Positions 8,241 through 15,650 of a DNA stretch of 64,000 nt are shown piece after piece. The stretch comes from Caulobacter sp. 602-2 (GTDB lineage: Bacteria; Pseudomonadota; Alphaproteobacteria; Caulobacterales; Caulobacteraceae). The stretch's first letter is position 1; each line of letters opens with the position of its first letter. Under the pieces are notes generated by a model, which saw only the letters and a program-made list of their open reading frames with translations, was not told the DNA's origin and ran no database searches. The translations under genes and the position numbers were made by a program. The stretch is from contig NZ_JAAKGT010000001.1 in the NCBI RefSeq assembly GCF_011043625.1, positions 930,001 through 994,000 on the forward strand. The letters run 5' to 3'.

Positions 8241-11216
8241 TCAGTAGCGGGCGGTCATGCTGAGCTTCAGCGTGCGCCCGGGGGCCGGCTGAGCCGTGCG
8301 GGTCAGGGGATCGGTGTAGTAGCGGTCGTTGAGATTGGTTCCGACCAGCTCGAACCGCACCTTCTCGTTGAGCTTGAAGTTGGCGTAGGCGTCGACCGTG
8401 ACGATGTCGTCCCACAGGTAGGGCGTGTTCAGCGCCCAGCCGTCGACGCGGGTGGCGGTGGCCCCGCCGATGAAGCGGTCGAGCTCGGGATTGTCGTAGC
8501 CGCTGTAGTAGACGCCGCGCACGCCCACCTCGAGCCGGCGCTGCAGGAAGCGGGCGCCGAGGTTCAGGTTGGCCGAGTTCTCGGGCGTGGCCTGGGTCAG
8601 CAGGTAGCCGCCGACGAAGCCGAAGTTCACGCAGTCGGGCACGATGCCGGTGTTGGGCTGCTTGAGGATCGCCTGCTGGCGGTCGCAGACCTTGTTCTTG
8701 AAGTTGTGGGCGGCGGAAAAGTCGGCGAACAGCCGGCCGTTGTCGTAGCGGGCCTGCAGCTCGATCCCCTCGATGATCTGCTTTTCCATGTTGGACAGCT
8801 GCAGCTGCGTGCCGCGCTCGATGACGTTGGTCGTACGGTTGCGGAACCAGGTCAGCCTGAAGTCGGCCCGCTGGCCCTCGGGCAGCGACAGCAGCGCCGA
8901 CAGGTCGTGGATGTAGGCGACCTCCCAGGTGCGGGCGTGCTCGGGCTTCAGCGGCCGGGTCGGATCGATGGCGGCCGAAAAGCCGACCGTGCTCTCGAAC
9001 AGGCTGGGGAAGCGATAGGCCTCGGCGTAGCGCACATAGGCCCGGGCGTTCGGCGTGAAGTTGAAGGTCGCCGAGGCCGCCGGCGTCCAGCCGTCGCCAC
9101 GCTGGGTGCGGCTGACGGCGGTGACCGGCGCCTGGTTCAGCGAGGCCACGCAGTAGCCGGTGGCGTTGGCCACGCTGTTGAGGAAGCCGTTGACGCAAGG
9201 ATTGGTGGCGCGGGTGAACTTGCCGGTGCTGTCGCGCTCCCAGGCGATGCGATTGTTGACCGTGCGGCCGTTGACCAGGGTGCGATAGAGCACCGTGCCG
9301 TCGGTGAAGACGTAGTTGGTGAACACCACGCCCTTGGCCAGCTGCTCGGCCAGGAAGTCGTCGAACGCCCAGTAGTGCGAGTAGCGCGCGCCGGCGGTGA
9401 GGGTCAGCTCGCTGACCGGCCGCCATTCGAGATTGGCGTGGACGTTGTACTCCTCGCGCCGGCCGGCCCGGGGGTACTGGCGCCAGCCGTCGAACGTGCC
9501 GCCCCACTCGTCGGGCGAAGTCAGCTTCTCGTGCTGCCAGTCGCCGGCGACGACGAGGTCGAGGTTCGGCGCAAGCCGCATCTTGTTGCTGGCCGACAGG
9601 CCGTAGCGGTCGTTCTTGGCGTTGGCGAGCGCGGTGTTCTTGATGATCGGATTGGCGGCGTTCTGGGCCCAGTTGGGGAAGCCGCCGGCGCTGTAGGTGT
9701 GACTGTTGGTGCGGGTCAGCCAGACCGACGTCTTCAGGTCCACCCAGCGGCCGCCGGGCTTGAGGCGGTAGTCGACGTTCCAGGCGGTGGCGTGAACCTC
9801 GCTGAGCGGCCACTGCACCTTGCCCATGCCGTTGTTGCCGACCGAGATGATCCGCGAGGGCATGACCTCGCCATAGGTCGAGACGGTGTCGCGCACGCCG
9901 AACTTCAGTTGCTGGGCGTCGCTGATCTTCCAGACCAGCTTGCCCAGCCAGGAGCTCATCTCGCTGGAGGTGTTGGGGACCTCGTTGCCGGGCTGATAGT
10001 TGAAGGCCAGCCGCTTGATCAGGTCCTGCGGGCCCGACGGCGTGGGCAGGTTGGTCTGGCGGTAGTAGTCGGCCTCGCTCTCGCCGGCGAAGTAGTTGCC
10101 GCGCTCGCGCCAGGCGTAGGCGGCCAGCCATTCGAAGTCGTCGCTGCGGCCGGCGATGGCCAGGCGCGCGGCGCGATCGCCCAGCGACAGGGTCTCGTTG
10201 TCCGACGAGGTGCGCGGCGTCACCTGCACGTAGGGATCATTGTAGGGACTGTTGGGAAAGCCCGTGGTCCCGGTCGAGCCGGGAAAGCCCGGCACGTTGC
10301 GATAATCCTGGCCGGTCAGCAGGGTCGGCAGGCGCGGCTTGGTGGAGTTGTTCCCGCCCTCGATGCGGACTTCCGCGCCATAGCGCTCGCCCTCGCGCAG
10401 GATGTCGCGCGGGGCCAGGGTGTCGATGACCACCGCCCCGCCCACCGAGGTATGGACGCCGGCGGTCAGGGACGGGCCTTTCAGCACCTGCACGCCGCCG
10501 ACCAGGCTGGGGTCGATGTAGCTTCTGTTGTTGGCCCCGTTGTAGCCGCGCCAGACGGTCAGGGCCTGCTCGCCGCCGTCGATGATCACCGGCACGCGGC
10601 CAGGCCCCTCGACGCCGCGGACGCTGGGATCGAGCGCGCCGCTGTTGCGGGCGTCGCCGCTGAACACCCCGACCATGCCCTTGAGCACGTCGGCCGGGCT
10701 GACGCCCTTGTAGCGCTCGACCTGGCTCTTGCCGGCGTAGGTGGACGCGCCGTCCAGGTCGTAGACGCCGTCGTAGCCCAGGGCGTCGCGGGCGCTCAGC
10801 GCATCGCCGCCGCTCGCGCCCTCGACCCGCAGGACGTCGGTGACCACCGCGCCTTTGGCGACGGGCGCGGCCTCCAGGGTGACGACGCCGGGGCGCACCT
10901 CGCGCCAGGTGACGCCGCTGCCGGCCAGCAGGCGCGACAGGATCTCGCCCTGGCTGAAGCGGCCGCGCACGGCGGGCGCGCGGCGCCCGTAAGGGGCCTC
11001 GACGGCGTAGACGATCTGGACCTTGGTCTGCAGCGAAAACTGGCTCAGCGCCTGGGGCAACGCCTGGGCGGGAATATCGACGGCGTAGGCCGAGGCTTCC
11101 TGGGCGGCCGCGGGAAGCGCGCCCAGCGCCAGCGGGCTGGCCGAGGCCAGGGCCAGACACAGCGACAGCCGGCGGATACGCGGAAGCAGGCCGGGGCGGT
11201 TAGCGGGCGTCGTCAT
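8241..11216 (-). CDS. TonB-dependent receptor with STN signalling domain, probable hemophore/heme receptor
   Basis: The 991-residue protein has a signal peptide (1-39, ending AAAQ), then a secretin/TonB short N-terminal (STN) domain at about 42-116 (IPAQALPQALSQFSLQTK...). A plug domain at about 150-290 contains SVRGVEGPGRVPVIIDGG and VQVLKGPS. The long barrel ends PAPGRTLKLSMTARY with the C-terminal aromatic residue typical of outer-membrane barrels. An STN domain implies it signals to the adjacent FecR and ECF sigma factor, as FecA does. The barrel contains YRFPSLFE and LKPEHARTWE, the general receptor motifs that carry heme-ligating residues in heme receptors. The hemophore-like and Slam genes follow directly, so heme or hemophore uptake is the favoured role. 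Confidence 0.92.
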   Translation of the reverse strand: MTTPANRPGLLPRIRRLSLCLALASASPLALGALPAAAQEASAYAVDIPAQALPQALSQFSLQTKVQIVYAVEAPYGRRAPAVRGRFSQGEILSRLLAGSGVTWREVRPGVVTLEAAPVAKGAVVTDVLRVEGASGGDALSARDALGYDGVYDLDGASTYAGKSQVERYKGVSPADVLKGMVGVFSGDARNSGALDPSVRGVEGPGRVPVIIDGGEQALTVWRGYNGANNRSYIDPSLVGGVQVLKGPSLTAGVHTSVGGAVVIDTLAPRDILREGERYGAEVRIEGGNNSTKPRLPTLLTGQDYRNVPGFPGSTGTTGFPNSPYNDPYVQVTPRTSSDNETLSLGDRAARLAIAGRSDDFEWLAAYAWRERGNYFAGESEADYYRQTNLPTPSGPQDLIKRLAFNYQPGNEVPNTSSEMSSWLGKLVWKISDAQQLKFGVRDTVSTYGEVMPSRIISVGNNGMGKVQWPLSEVHATAWNVDYRLKPGGRWVDLKTSVWLTRTNSHTYSAGGFPNWAQNAANPIIKNTALANAKNDRYGLSASNKMRLAPNLDLVVAGDWQHEKLTSPDEWGGTFDGWRQYPRAGRREEYNVHANLEWRPVSELTLTAGARYSHYWAFDDFLAEQLAKGVVFTNYVFTDGTVLYRTLVNGRTVNNRIAWERDSTGKFTRATNPCVNGFLNSVANATGYCVASLNQAPVTAVSRTQRGDGWTPAASATFNFTPNARAYVRYAEAYRFPSLFESTVGFSAAIDPTRPLKPEHARTWEVAYIHDLSALLSLPEGQRADFRLTWFRNRTTNVIERGTQLQLSNMEKQIIEGIELQARYDNGRLFADFSAAHNFKNKVCDRQQAILKQPNTGIVPDCVNFGFVGGYLLTQATPENSANLNLGARFLQRRLEVGVRGVYYSGYDNPELDRFIGGATATRVDGWALNTPYLWDDIVTVDAYANFKLNEKVRFELVGTNLNDRYYTDPLTRTAQPAPGRTLKLSMTARY

Positions 11217-11288
11217 GTCTGCGGTCGGTCTCGTCTCATGGGTCGCTCTTTATTGCGAGCGACACTCAATTGCATCTTATGATGGAGA

Positions 11289-11316
11289 GACGAAACCCGA
11301 CGGCGAGATCCCCTAG
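11289..11316 (-). promoter_or_regulatory. Putative ECF-sigma promoter for the TonB receptor operon
   Basis: On the minus strand CTAGGGGA (11316-11309) is followed after exactly 15 bases by TCGTC (11293-11289), about 70 bases before the receptor start. The same two elements with the same spacing occur before fecR at 12356-12383. CGTC is the usual -10 core of FecI-type sigma factors, so the locus sigma factor is the natural candidate reader. Confidence 0.6.
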
Positions 11317-11355
11317 CGACCTCGGCGATTTTTTTGCGGAGACGTTACGAGCCGG

Positions 11356-12393
11356 TCAGTAGAGCAGGACGAAACCGCCCAGGCGCGCGGTGCGCAGGTC
11401 CAGCGAGGCGGCAAGGGCGTCGATGGCGGCGTCGGGCCGGGCGACGTCGAAAACCCCCGAGACCGGCCGGCCGGCCAGGGCCTGCCCGCGCACGAACACC
11501 TTGCCGCGGCGGTAGCGGCCGATCTCGTCGACCACTTCCGACAGCGGGCGATGATAGACGACGAGCCGTCCCTGCCGCCAGGCGTCGACCGCGGCCGGAT
11601 CCTCCAGCGCCAGGGCCTTGGGCGCCGCGCCGTCGAGCCAGGCCCCCTGCCCGGCCCGCAGCACCGCCATCCCGCCGCCGCGCGCCGGCTCGACCCGCAC
11701 CGCACCGCGCAGGACGCTGACCTTGGCGCGATCGCCCTGCAGGCGGACGTCGAAGGCCGTGCCCAGCACCCGTGCGCTGCCGGCCCGGCTCTCGACCACG
11801 AAGGGCCGCGAGGGATCATGCGCCACGTCGAAGAAGGCCTCGCCCTTGACCAGCCGCACGCGGCGGCCTTCGGGGCCGTAGCGGACGTCGAGCACCGCGC
11901 CGGTGTTGAGGGTCACGACGCTGCCGTCGGCCAGCACCTGGCGGCGCACTTGCCCGACCTCGGCGACGAGATGGTTCGGGTCGGCGGGCGCGAGCGTCTC
12001 GAGCGCGGCGCCCGTTCCGAGCGCCAGCACCAGGCAGGCGGCGACGGCCGCGGGGATCTTCCAGGTCCGGCGACGCGGAACGGCGACGGCGGCGGCCCCC
12101 CGCCGTCGTCGCGGCTGGGACTGCGCGCCCTCAAGAGGCGCCGTAGCCGCGCCGATCAGCGAAAGAATGTGGTCGGCCTCGGCCATCGCCTCGGCGCGCT
12201 GCGGCTCGGCGGCCAGCCAGGCGGCGTGCTCGGCCGCGTCGGCTCCGTCGCGCAGGCGCAGCGCCCGGCGCGCGGCCGCGTCGAACAGCGCTTGGTCTCC
12301 GCCCCCGGTTTTGTCCTTGTCGCTCATGTGGGCTTTTGGTCCTCCCGATGGACAGGACGAACCGGCGCCCGCGCTTCCCCTAGTCTCATCCAT
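11356..12393 (-). CDS. FecR-family anti-sigma factor
   Basis: The N-terminal cytoplasmic part has the FecR_N pattern (ALFDAAARRALRLRDGADAAEHAAWLAAEPQ). A membrane segment follows at about residue 105-123 (VAACLVLALGTGAA), then a periplasmic FecR domain (ADGSVVTLNTGAVLDVRYG, RPFVVESRAGSARVLGTAFDV). A C-terminal STN-like repeat contains LSEVVDEIGRYRRGKV. It would hold the ECF sigma factor and receive the receptor's STN signal. The ATG at 12393 overlaps the sigma stop by 8 bases and has AAGGAAG nine bases upstream. A second possible start is ATG 12327 (MSDKDKTGG), which fits the family N-terminus better and would be read from the internal promoter. Confidence 0.9.
   Translation of the reverse strand: MDETRGSAGAGSSCPSGGPKAHMSDKDKTGGGDQALFDAAARRALRLRDGADAAEHAAWLAAEPQRAEAMAEADHILSLIGAATAPLEGAQSQPRRRRGAAAVAVPRRRTWKIPAAVAACLVLALGTGAALETLAPADPNHLVAEVGQVRRQVLADGSVVTLNTGAVLDVRYGPEGRRVRLVKGEAFFDVAHDPSRPFVVESRAGSARVLGTAFDVRLQGDRAKVSVLRGAVRVEPARGGGMAVLRAGQGAWLDGAAPKALALEDPAAVDAWRQGRLVVYHRPLSEVVDEIGRYRRGKVFVRGQALAGRPVSGVFDVARPDAAIDALAASLDLRTARLGGFVLLY
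12356..12383 (-). promoter_or_regulatory. Putative ECF-sigma promoter inside the sigma/fecR junction
   Basis: CTAGGGGA (12383-12376) and TCGTC (12360-12356) are separated by exactly 15 bases on the minus strand, the same arrangement as before the receptor gene. It sits upstream of the alternative fecR start at 12327 and could give fecR and downstream genes a sigma-dependent transcript. Confidence 0.5.
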
Positions 12394-12931
12394 CGCCGCG
12401 CGCTTCCTTCAGCCGGCGACGGCAGTGGCCCATGGCTTTCGCCAGATGGTTCTCGACCGTGCGCGGCGAGATCCCCAGGCGGTCGGCGACCTGCTGCATG
12501 GTCAGGTCGTGGCCGCGATAGAGCAGGATCACCTGGCGGCACTTGTCGGGCAGTTCGGCGATGGCGGCCTGGACGACGGCGATCTCCTGACGGCCGGCCA
12601 GCACCTGGAAGGCCGAGGGCGCGTCGCTGCCCGCCTCCAGCGGCAGCTCGCCCGGCGCGATCCGCCGGGCCTGGACGGCCGCCTGGCGCTGGCGGTCGAC
12701 GACGAGGTTGGCGATGATCCGCCGCAGGTAGCTCAAGGGGTTGCGCACCGCCGAACCGTCGAAGCCCGGCGCGCGGGTCAGGTCCGACAGCTTCAGCCAG
12801 GCGTCCTGCATGACGTCGTCGGCGAGGCTGGCCGAGCGGGCCTTGCGAGCGGCGAAGCGGCGGAGGTCCTCATAGTGGGCCTCCAGCAGGCCGGTCAGGT
12901 CGGAAGCCGTTCCCCTCTGGCCAGATCGCAT
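12386..12931 (-). CDS. FecI-type ECF RNA polymerase sigma factor
   Basis: I choose ATG 12931 (MRSGQRGTAS, 181 residues) because the longer reading from 12961 would place the Fur-like box over the start codon. Region 2 contains LEAHYEDLRRFAARKA and DDVMQDAWLKLSD. Region 4 contains LPDKCRQVILLYRGHDLTMQQVADRLGISPRTVENHLAKA, a helix-turn-helix. The protein should recruit RNA polymerase to the receptor operon when the receptor/FecR pair signals. A G-rich ribosome site (GGGGTGG) lies just before the ATG. The stop overlaps the fecR start. Confidence 0.93.
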   Translation of the reverse strand: MRSGQRGTASDLTGLLEAHYEDLRRFAARKARSASLADDVMQDAWLKLSDLTRAPGFDGSAVRNPLSYLRRIIANLVVDRQRQAAVQARRIAPGELPLEAGSDAPSAFQVLAGRQEIAVVQAAIAELPDKCRQVILLYRGHDLTMQQVADRLGISPRTVENHLAKAMGHCRRRLKEARGDG

Positions 12932-12943
12932 CACGCCACCCCG

Positions 12944-12962
12944 AATGAGAACGATTCTCATT
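12944..12962. promoter_or_regulatory. Fur-like box upstream of the ECF sigma gene
   Basis: AATGAGAACGATTCTCATT has two perfect 8-base inverted arms around a 3-base centre and is close to the classical Fur palindrome. It ends about 13 bases before the sigma start. Iron-dependent repression of the sigma/FecR pair, and through it of the hemophore operon, is the straightforward reading. Confidence 0.8.
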
Positions 12963-13050
12963 ACCGCGCCATGATCTAGCGATCTCGCCGCCCCCCGTCA
13001 AAGGCGACCGCTTTCGAGACAGCCAAGATTAGCCGCCCTCCCAAGTCCGC

Positions 13051-13150
13051 TCATCCCCCGCGAAGGCGGGGCCCAAGCTGATTTCCGGAATGTGGCTCAG
13101 CCGCGGATCGTCCGCGATCTCGGCTTGGATCCCCGCCTTCGCGGGATACT
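13051..13150. repeat. Intergenic inverted-repeat element with palindromic arms
   Basis: The left arm (13051-13078) contains CCCCGCGAAGGCGGGG then CCCAAGC. The right arm (13123-13147) is its near-perfect inverted copy, beginning GCTTGG. Each arm is itself a hairpin (CCCCGC/GCGGGG around GAAG). The whole looks like a REP/MITE-like dispersed element in the 230-base gap between the sigma gene and the aldo/keto reductase. Nothing else was recognised in that gap. Confidence 0.6.
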
Positions 13151-13190
13151 CGGGGAAGATCGGCCCAAACAAATGACGCCCAGTCCCGAC

Positions 13191-14102
13191 CTAGGGCAGC
13201 GGAACGCCCCGGCTGGCGGTCAGGATCGCGTACCACTGGGCCCTGGTCATGTGGACGTGCAGGGCGTCGGCGGCGGCCTTGATCCGCTCGGGGGTCTGGG
13301 AGCCGACGATCGGGATCGGCCGCGACGGGTGGGCCATGATCCAGGCCAGGGCGACGGCGGCGCGGTCGACGTGCTGAGGCCGGGCCACGGCGTCCAGAGC
13401 GTCGATCACCGCCCGGCCGCGATCGTCGATCCCCTCGCCCGTCAGGCGCCCGCCGCCCAGGGGCGACCAGGCCAGCACGGCCATGTCGCGCTCCAGCGCC
13501 TGGTCGAGCACGCCGTCCGACAGCGGCTCGATGGCCAGGGGCGAGAACTCCGGCTGGATGCTGGCCAGCGGGAACGGCAGGTGCGCCTGCAGAGCGGCGA
13601 CCTGGCTGGGCAGGTAGTTGGAGACGCCCACGGCGTCGATCTTGCCCTGCTCGCGCAGCTTGACCAGCGCAGCGGCCACCTCGGCCGGATGGGCCAGAAC
13701 GTCGGGACGGTGGACCTGGTAGAGATCGATCTTCTCGACGCCCAGGCGCTGCAGCGAGGCTTCGCAGGCCGACACCAGATAGTCGGCGCTGGAGTTGTAG
13801 GGCACGCCCAGGATGATGCCGCCCTTGGAGGCCAGCACGAACTTCTCGCGCAGGTGCGGGGCGTCGTGCAGCACCTTGCCCAGCAGCACCTCGGCCGAAC
13901 CGAAACCGTAGGGCGTGTCGGCGCCGTAGATGTCGGCGGTGTCGAGCAGGGTGATCCCGCTTTCCAGCGCGGTCTCGACCAGATGGCGGGCGTCGGCGAC
14001 GGATTCGCCCTTGAAGCGCCACATGCCCCAGGCCAGCGGCGACACGGAAAGGCCGCTCTTGCCGAGCGGACGGTTTTCGTGGGGCTTGCGGTCGTCGAGC
14101 AT
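13191..14102 (-). CDS. Aldo/keto reductase
   Basis: The protein (about 303 residues from ATG 14102, MLDDRKPHENRPLGKSGLSV) is an NAD(P)H-dependent (alpha/beta)8 oxidoreductase. The expected tetrad is visible: Asp and Tyr in LLDTADIYGADTPYGFG, Lys in LASKGG, and His in YQVHRPDV. The C-terminal cofactor region reads PIPIVGSQTPERIKAA. Closest in style to YdhF/Tas-like reductases, substrate unknown. The same frame stays open to an ATG at 14165, but the added residues do not look like family sequence. It is a single gene transcribed away from the dipeptidase. Confidence 0.88.
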   Translation of the reverse strand: MLDDRKPHENRPLGKSGLSVSPLAWGMWRFKGESVADARHLVETALESGITLLDTADIYGADTPYGFGSAEVLLGKVLHDAPHLREKFVLASKGGIILGVPYNSSADYLVSACEASLQRLGVEKIDLYQVHRPDVLAHPAEVAAALVKLREQGKIDAVGVSNYLPSQVAALQAHLPFPLASIQPEFSPLAIEPLSDGVLDQALERDMAVLAWSPLGGGRLTGEGIDDRGRAVIDALDAVARPQHVDRAAVALAWIMAHPSRPIPIVGSQTPERIKAAADALHVHMTRAQWYAILTASRGVPLP

Positions 14103-14316
14103 GGGGAAGCGCACTCTCGGTTCGAAAAGGACGCCGAGATGACCGGCGAGCGGGGCCGAGCGCAAGCTTTACCGGCGGCAATATCGAGCATGAGAACACC
14201 GCGTTGGTCGGCGCGGCCCGGCGGCGGCTAGCGTCAGTCCGCCTTCACGAACGCGCCAAGGGGCCCGGCGCGCGGCGAGGCCGCCCTCCCCGATCAACGA
14301 CAAGAAAGTCGACGCC

Positions 14317-15528
14317 ATGCTTCGCCCCATCCTCCTGGCCACGGCCGCCGCCCTGGCGCTGGCCAGCGCCGCCGCGGCCGCCGATCTCGACGCCGCCGCC
14401 GTCCATGCCCGCACCCTGGTGCTCGACAGCCACGTCGACGTGCCGGCCGACCTGGGCGTCGGCGCGCACGAGGCCGCCGTCGACGGCGACGGCCAGGTCG
14501 ACCTGCCCAAGCTGGAGCGCGGCGGGGTCGACGCGGCCGTGCTGGCGGTCTTCGTCGCCCAGGGCCCCCGCACGCCGGCGGGTTACGCCCAGGCCCGCAA
14601 GGAGGCCGACGCCAAGCTGGCCGCCATCCGCGGCGTCGCCGAGCGCCACCCCGACCGCGCCGTGCTGGCCCTGAAGGCCGACGACGTCGAAGCCGCCGCC
14701 AAGGCCGGCAAGCGGGCGATCGTGGTCGGCTTCCTCAACGCCTATCCGTTCGGCGACGACCTGGCGCCGATCGACGCCTACTACGCCGGGGGCGTGCGCA
14801 GCTTCGGCTTCGTACACGCCGGCAACAACGCCTTCGCCGACTCCTCGCGCCCCAGCGGCGGGACCAAGGTCGAATGGGGCGGCCTGTCGCCCCTGGGCAA
14901 GCAGGCGGTGGGTCGGCTCAACGACCTGGGCGTGATCATCGACGTCTCGCAGCTGACGCCCGATGGGGTGAAGCAGGTGCTGGCGATCAGCCGCGCGCCG
15001 GTGGTGGCCAGCCATTCGGGCGTGCAAGGCGTCGTCGACAACCCGCGCAACCTGTCGGACGCCGAACTTGACGCCATCGCCGCCAAGGGCGGGGTCGTTC
15101 AGGTCGTGGCCTTCGGGCCCTATCTGGTGGCGCTGACGCCCGAACTTCGCCCGAAGGTGGCGGCGCTGCGCGCCCAGTACGGCCTGCCGGCCGCCTTTAC
15201 CCGCGCGGCCGACGGGACCGAGGCGCTGTCGCCCGACAAGCGCAGGGACTACAGCCACGCCGTCACCGACCTTCTGCCCAAGGCGACGGTCAAGGACCTG
15301 GTCGACTCCGTCGATTACGCGGTCAAACGCGTGGGGGTCGATCACGTGGGACTGTCGTCGGACTTCAACCACGGCGGCGGGGTGATCGGCTGGGCCAACG
15401 AGGGCGAGGCCGGCAACGTCACGGCCGAACTGGTGGCGCGCGGCTATTCCGAAGCCGACATCGGCAAGCTGTGGGGCGGCAACTACCTGCGCGTCTTCCG
15501 GGCCGTGGAGCAGAAAGCCAAGCGATAG
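14317..15528 (+). CDS. M19-family membrane dipeptidase-like protein, variant metal site
   Basis: The 403-residue exported protein has a signal peptide at about 1-21 (ending AAAAAD). Peptidase M19 motifs are present: the first metal ligands in LVLDSHVDVPADLG, the His of VVASHSGVQGVVDNPRNLSD, and DHVGLSSDFNHGGG near the C-terminus. In canonical dipeptidases a bridging glutamate sits in a GvEGg motif; the equivalent stretch here is VVGFLNAYPFG, with Leu at that position. The dinuclear zinc site may therefore be altered, or this may be a subfamily with a different chemistry. It probably acts on dipeptides or amino-acid conjugates in the periplasm. It stands alone and converges on metY. Confidence 0.85.
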   Translation: MLRPILLATAAALALASAAAAADLDAAAVHARTLVLDSHVDVPADLGVGAHEAAVDGDGQVDLPKLERGGVDAAVLAVFVAQGPRTPAGYAQARKEADAKLAAIRGVAERHPDRAVLALKADDVEAAAKAGKRAIVVGFLNAYPFGDDLAPIDAYYAGGVRSFGFVHAGNNAFADSSRPSGGTKVEWGGLSPLGKQAVGRLNDLGVIIDVSQLTPDGVKQVLAISRAPVVASHSGVQGVVDNPRNLSDAELDAIAAKGGVVQVVAFGPYLVALTPELRPKVAALRAQYGLPAAFTRAADGTEALSPDKRRDYSHAVTDLLPKATVKDLVDSVDYAVKRVGVDHVGLSSDFNHGGGVIGWANEGEAGNVTAELVARGYSEADIGKLWGGNYLRVFRAVEQKAKR

Positions 15529-15536
15529 CCTCCTGA

Positions 15537-15578
15537 CTGTCATACCGGCCGTAGCGAAGCGGAGCGCCGGGATGACAG
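15537..15578. repeat. Short intergenic palindrome (REP-like)
   Basis: CTGTCATACCGGC (15537-15549) and GCCGGGATGACAG (15566-15578) form an imperfect inverted repeat directly after the dipeptidase stop. Its sequence class differs from the element at 13051. It may be a dispersed repeat or a weak terminator. Confidence 0.5.
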
Positions 15579-15617
15579 ATTACGGGTAAGCAGTGCTCAA
15601 AAAATGAATGAAGAAAG

Positions 15618-15648
15618 ACCGCCAGATCGCTGATCTGGCGGTATTTTT
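15618..15648. terminator. Rho-independent terminator between convergent genes
   Basis: ACCGCCAGATC and GATCTGGCGGT form a perfect 11-base stem around a GCT loop, followed by ATTTTT on the plus strand. On the minus strand the stem is followed by TCTTTCTTC. It would end the dipeptidase message and possibly the metY message too. Confidence 0.85.
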
Positions 15649-15650
15649 CG

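Noticed and set aside
12932..12961. Longer N-terminus for the first ECF sigma factor
   Set aside because: It would place the start codon inside the Fur-like palindrome and adds residues unlike the family; ATG 12931 is preferred.
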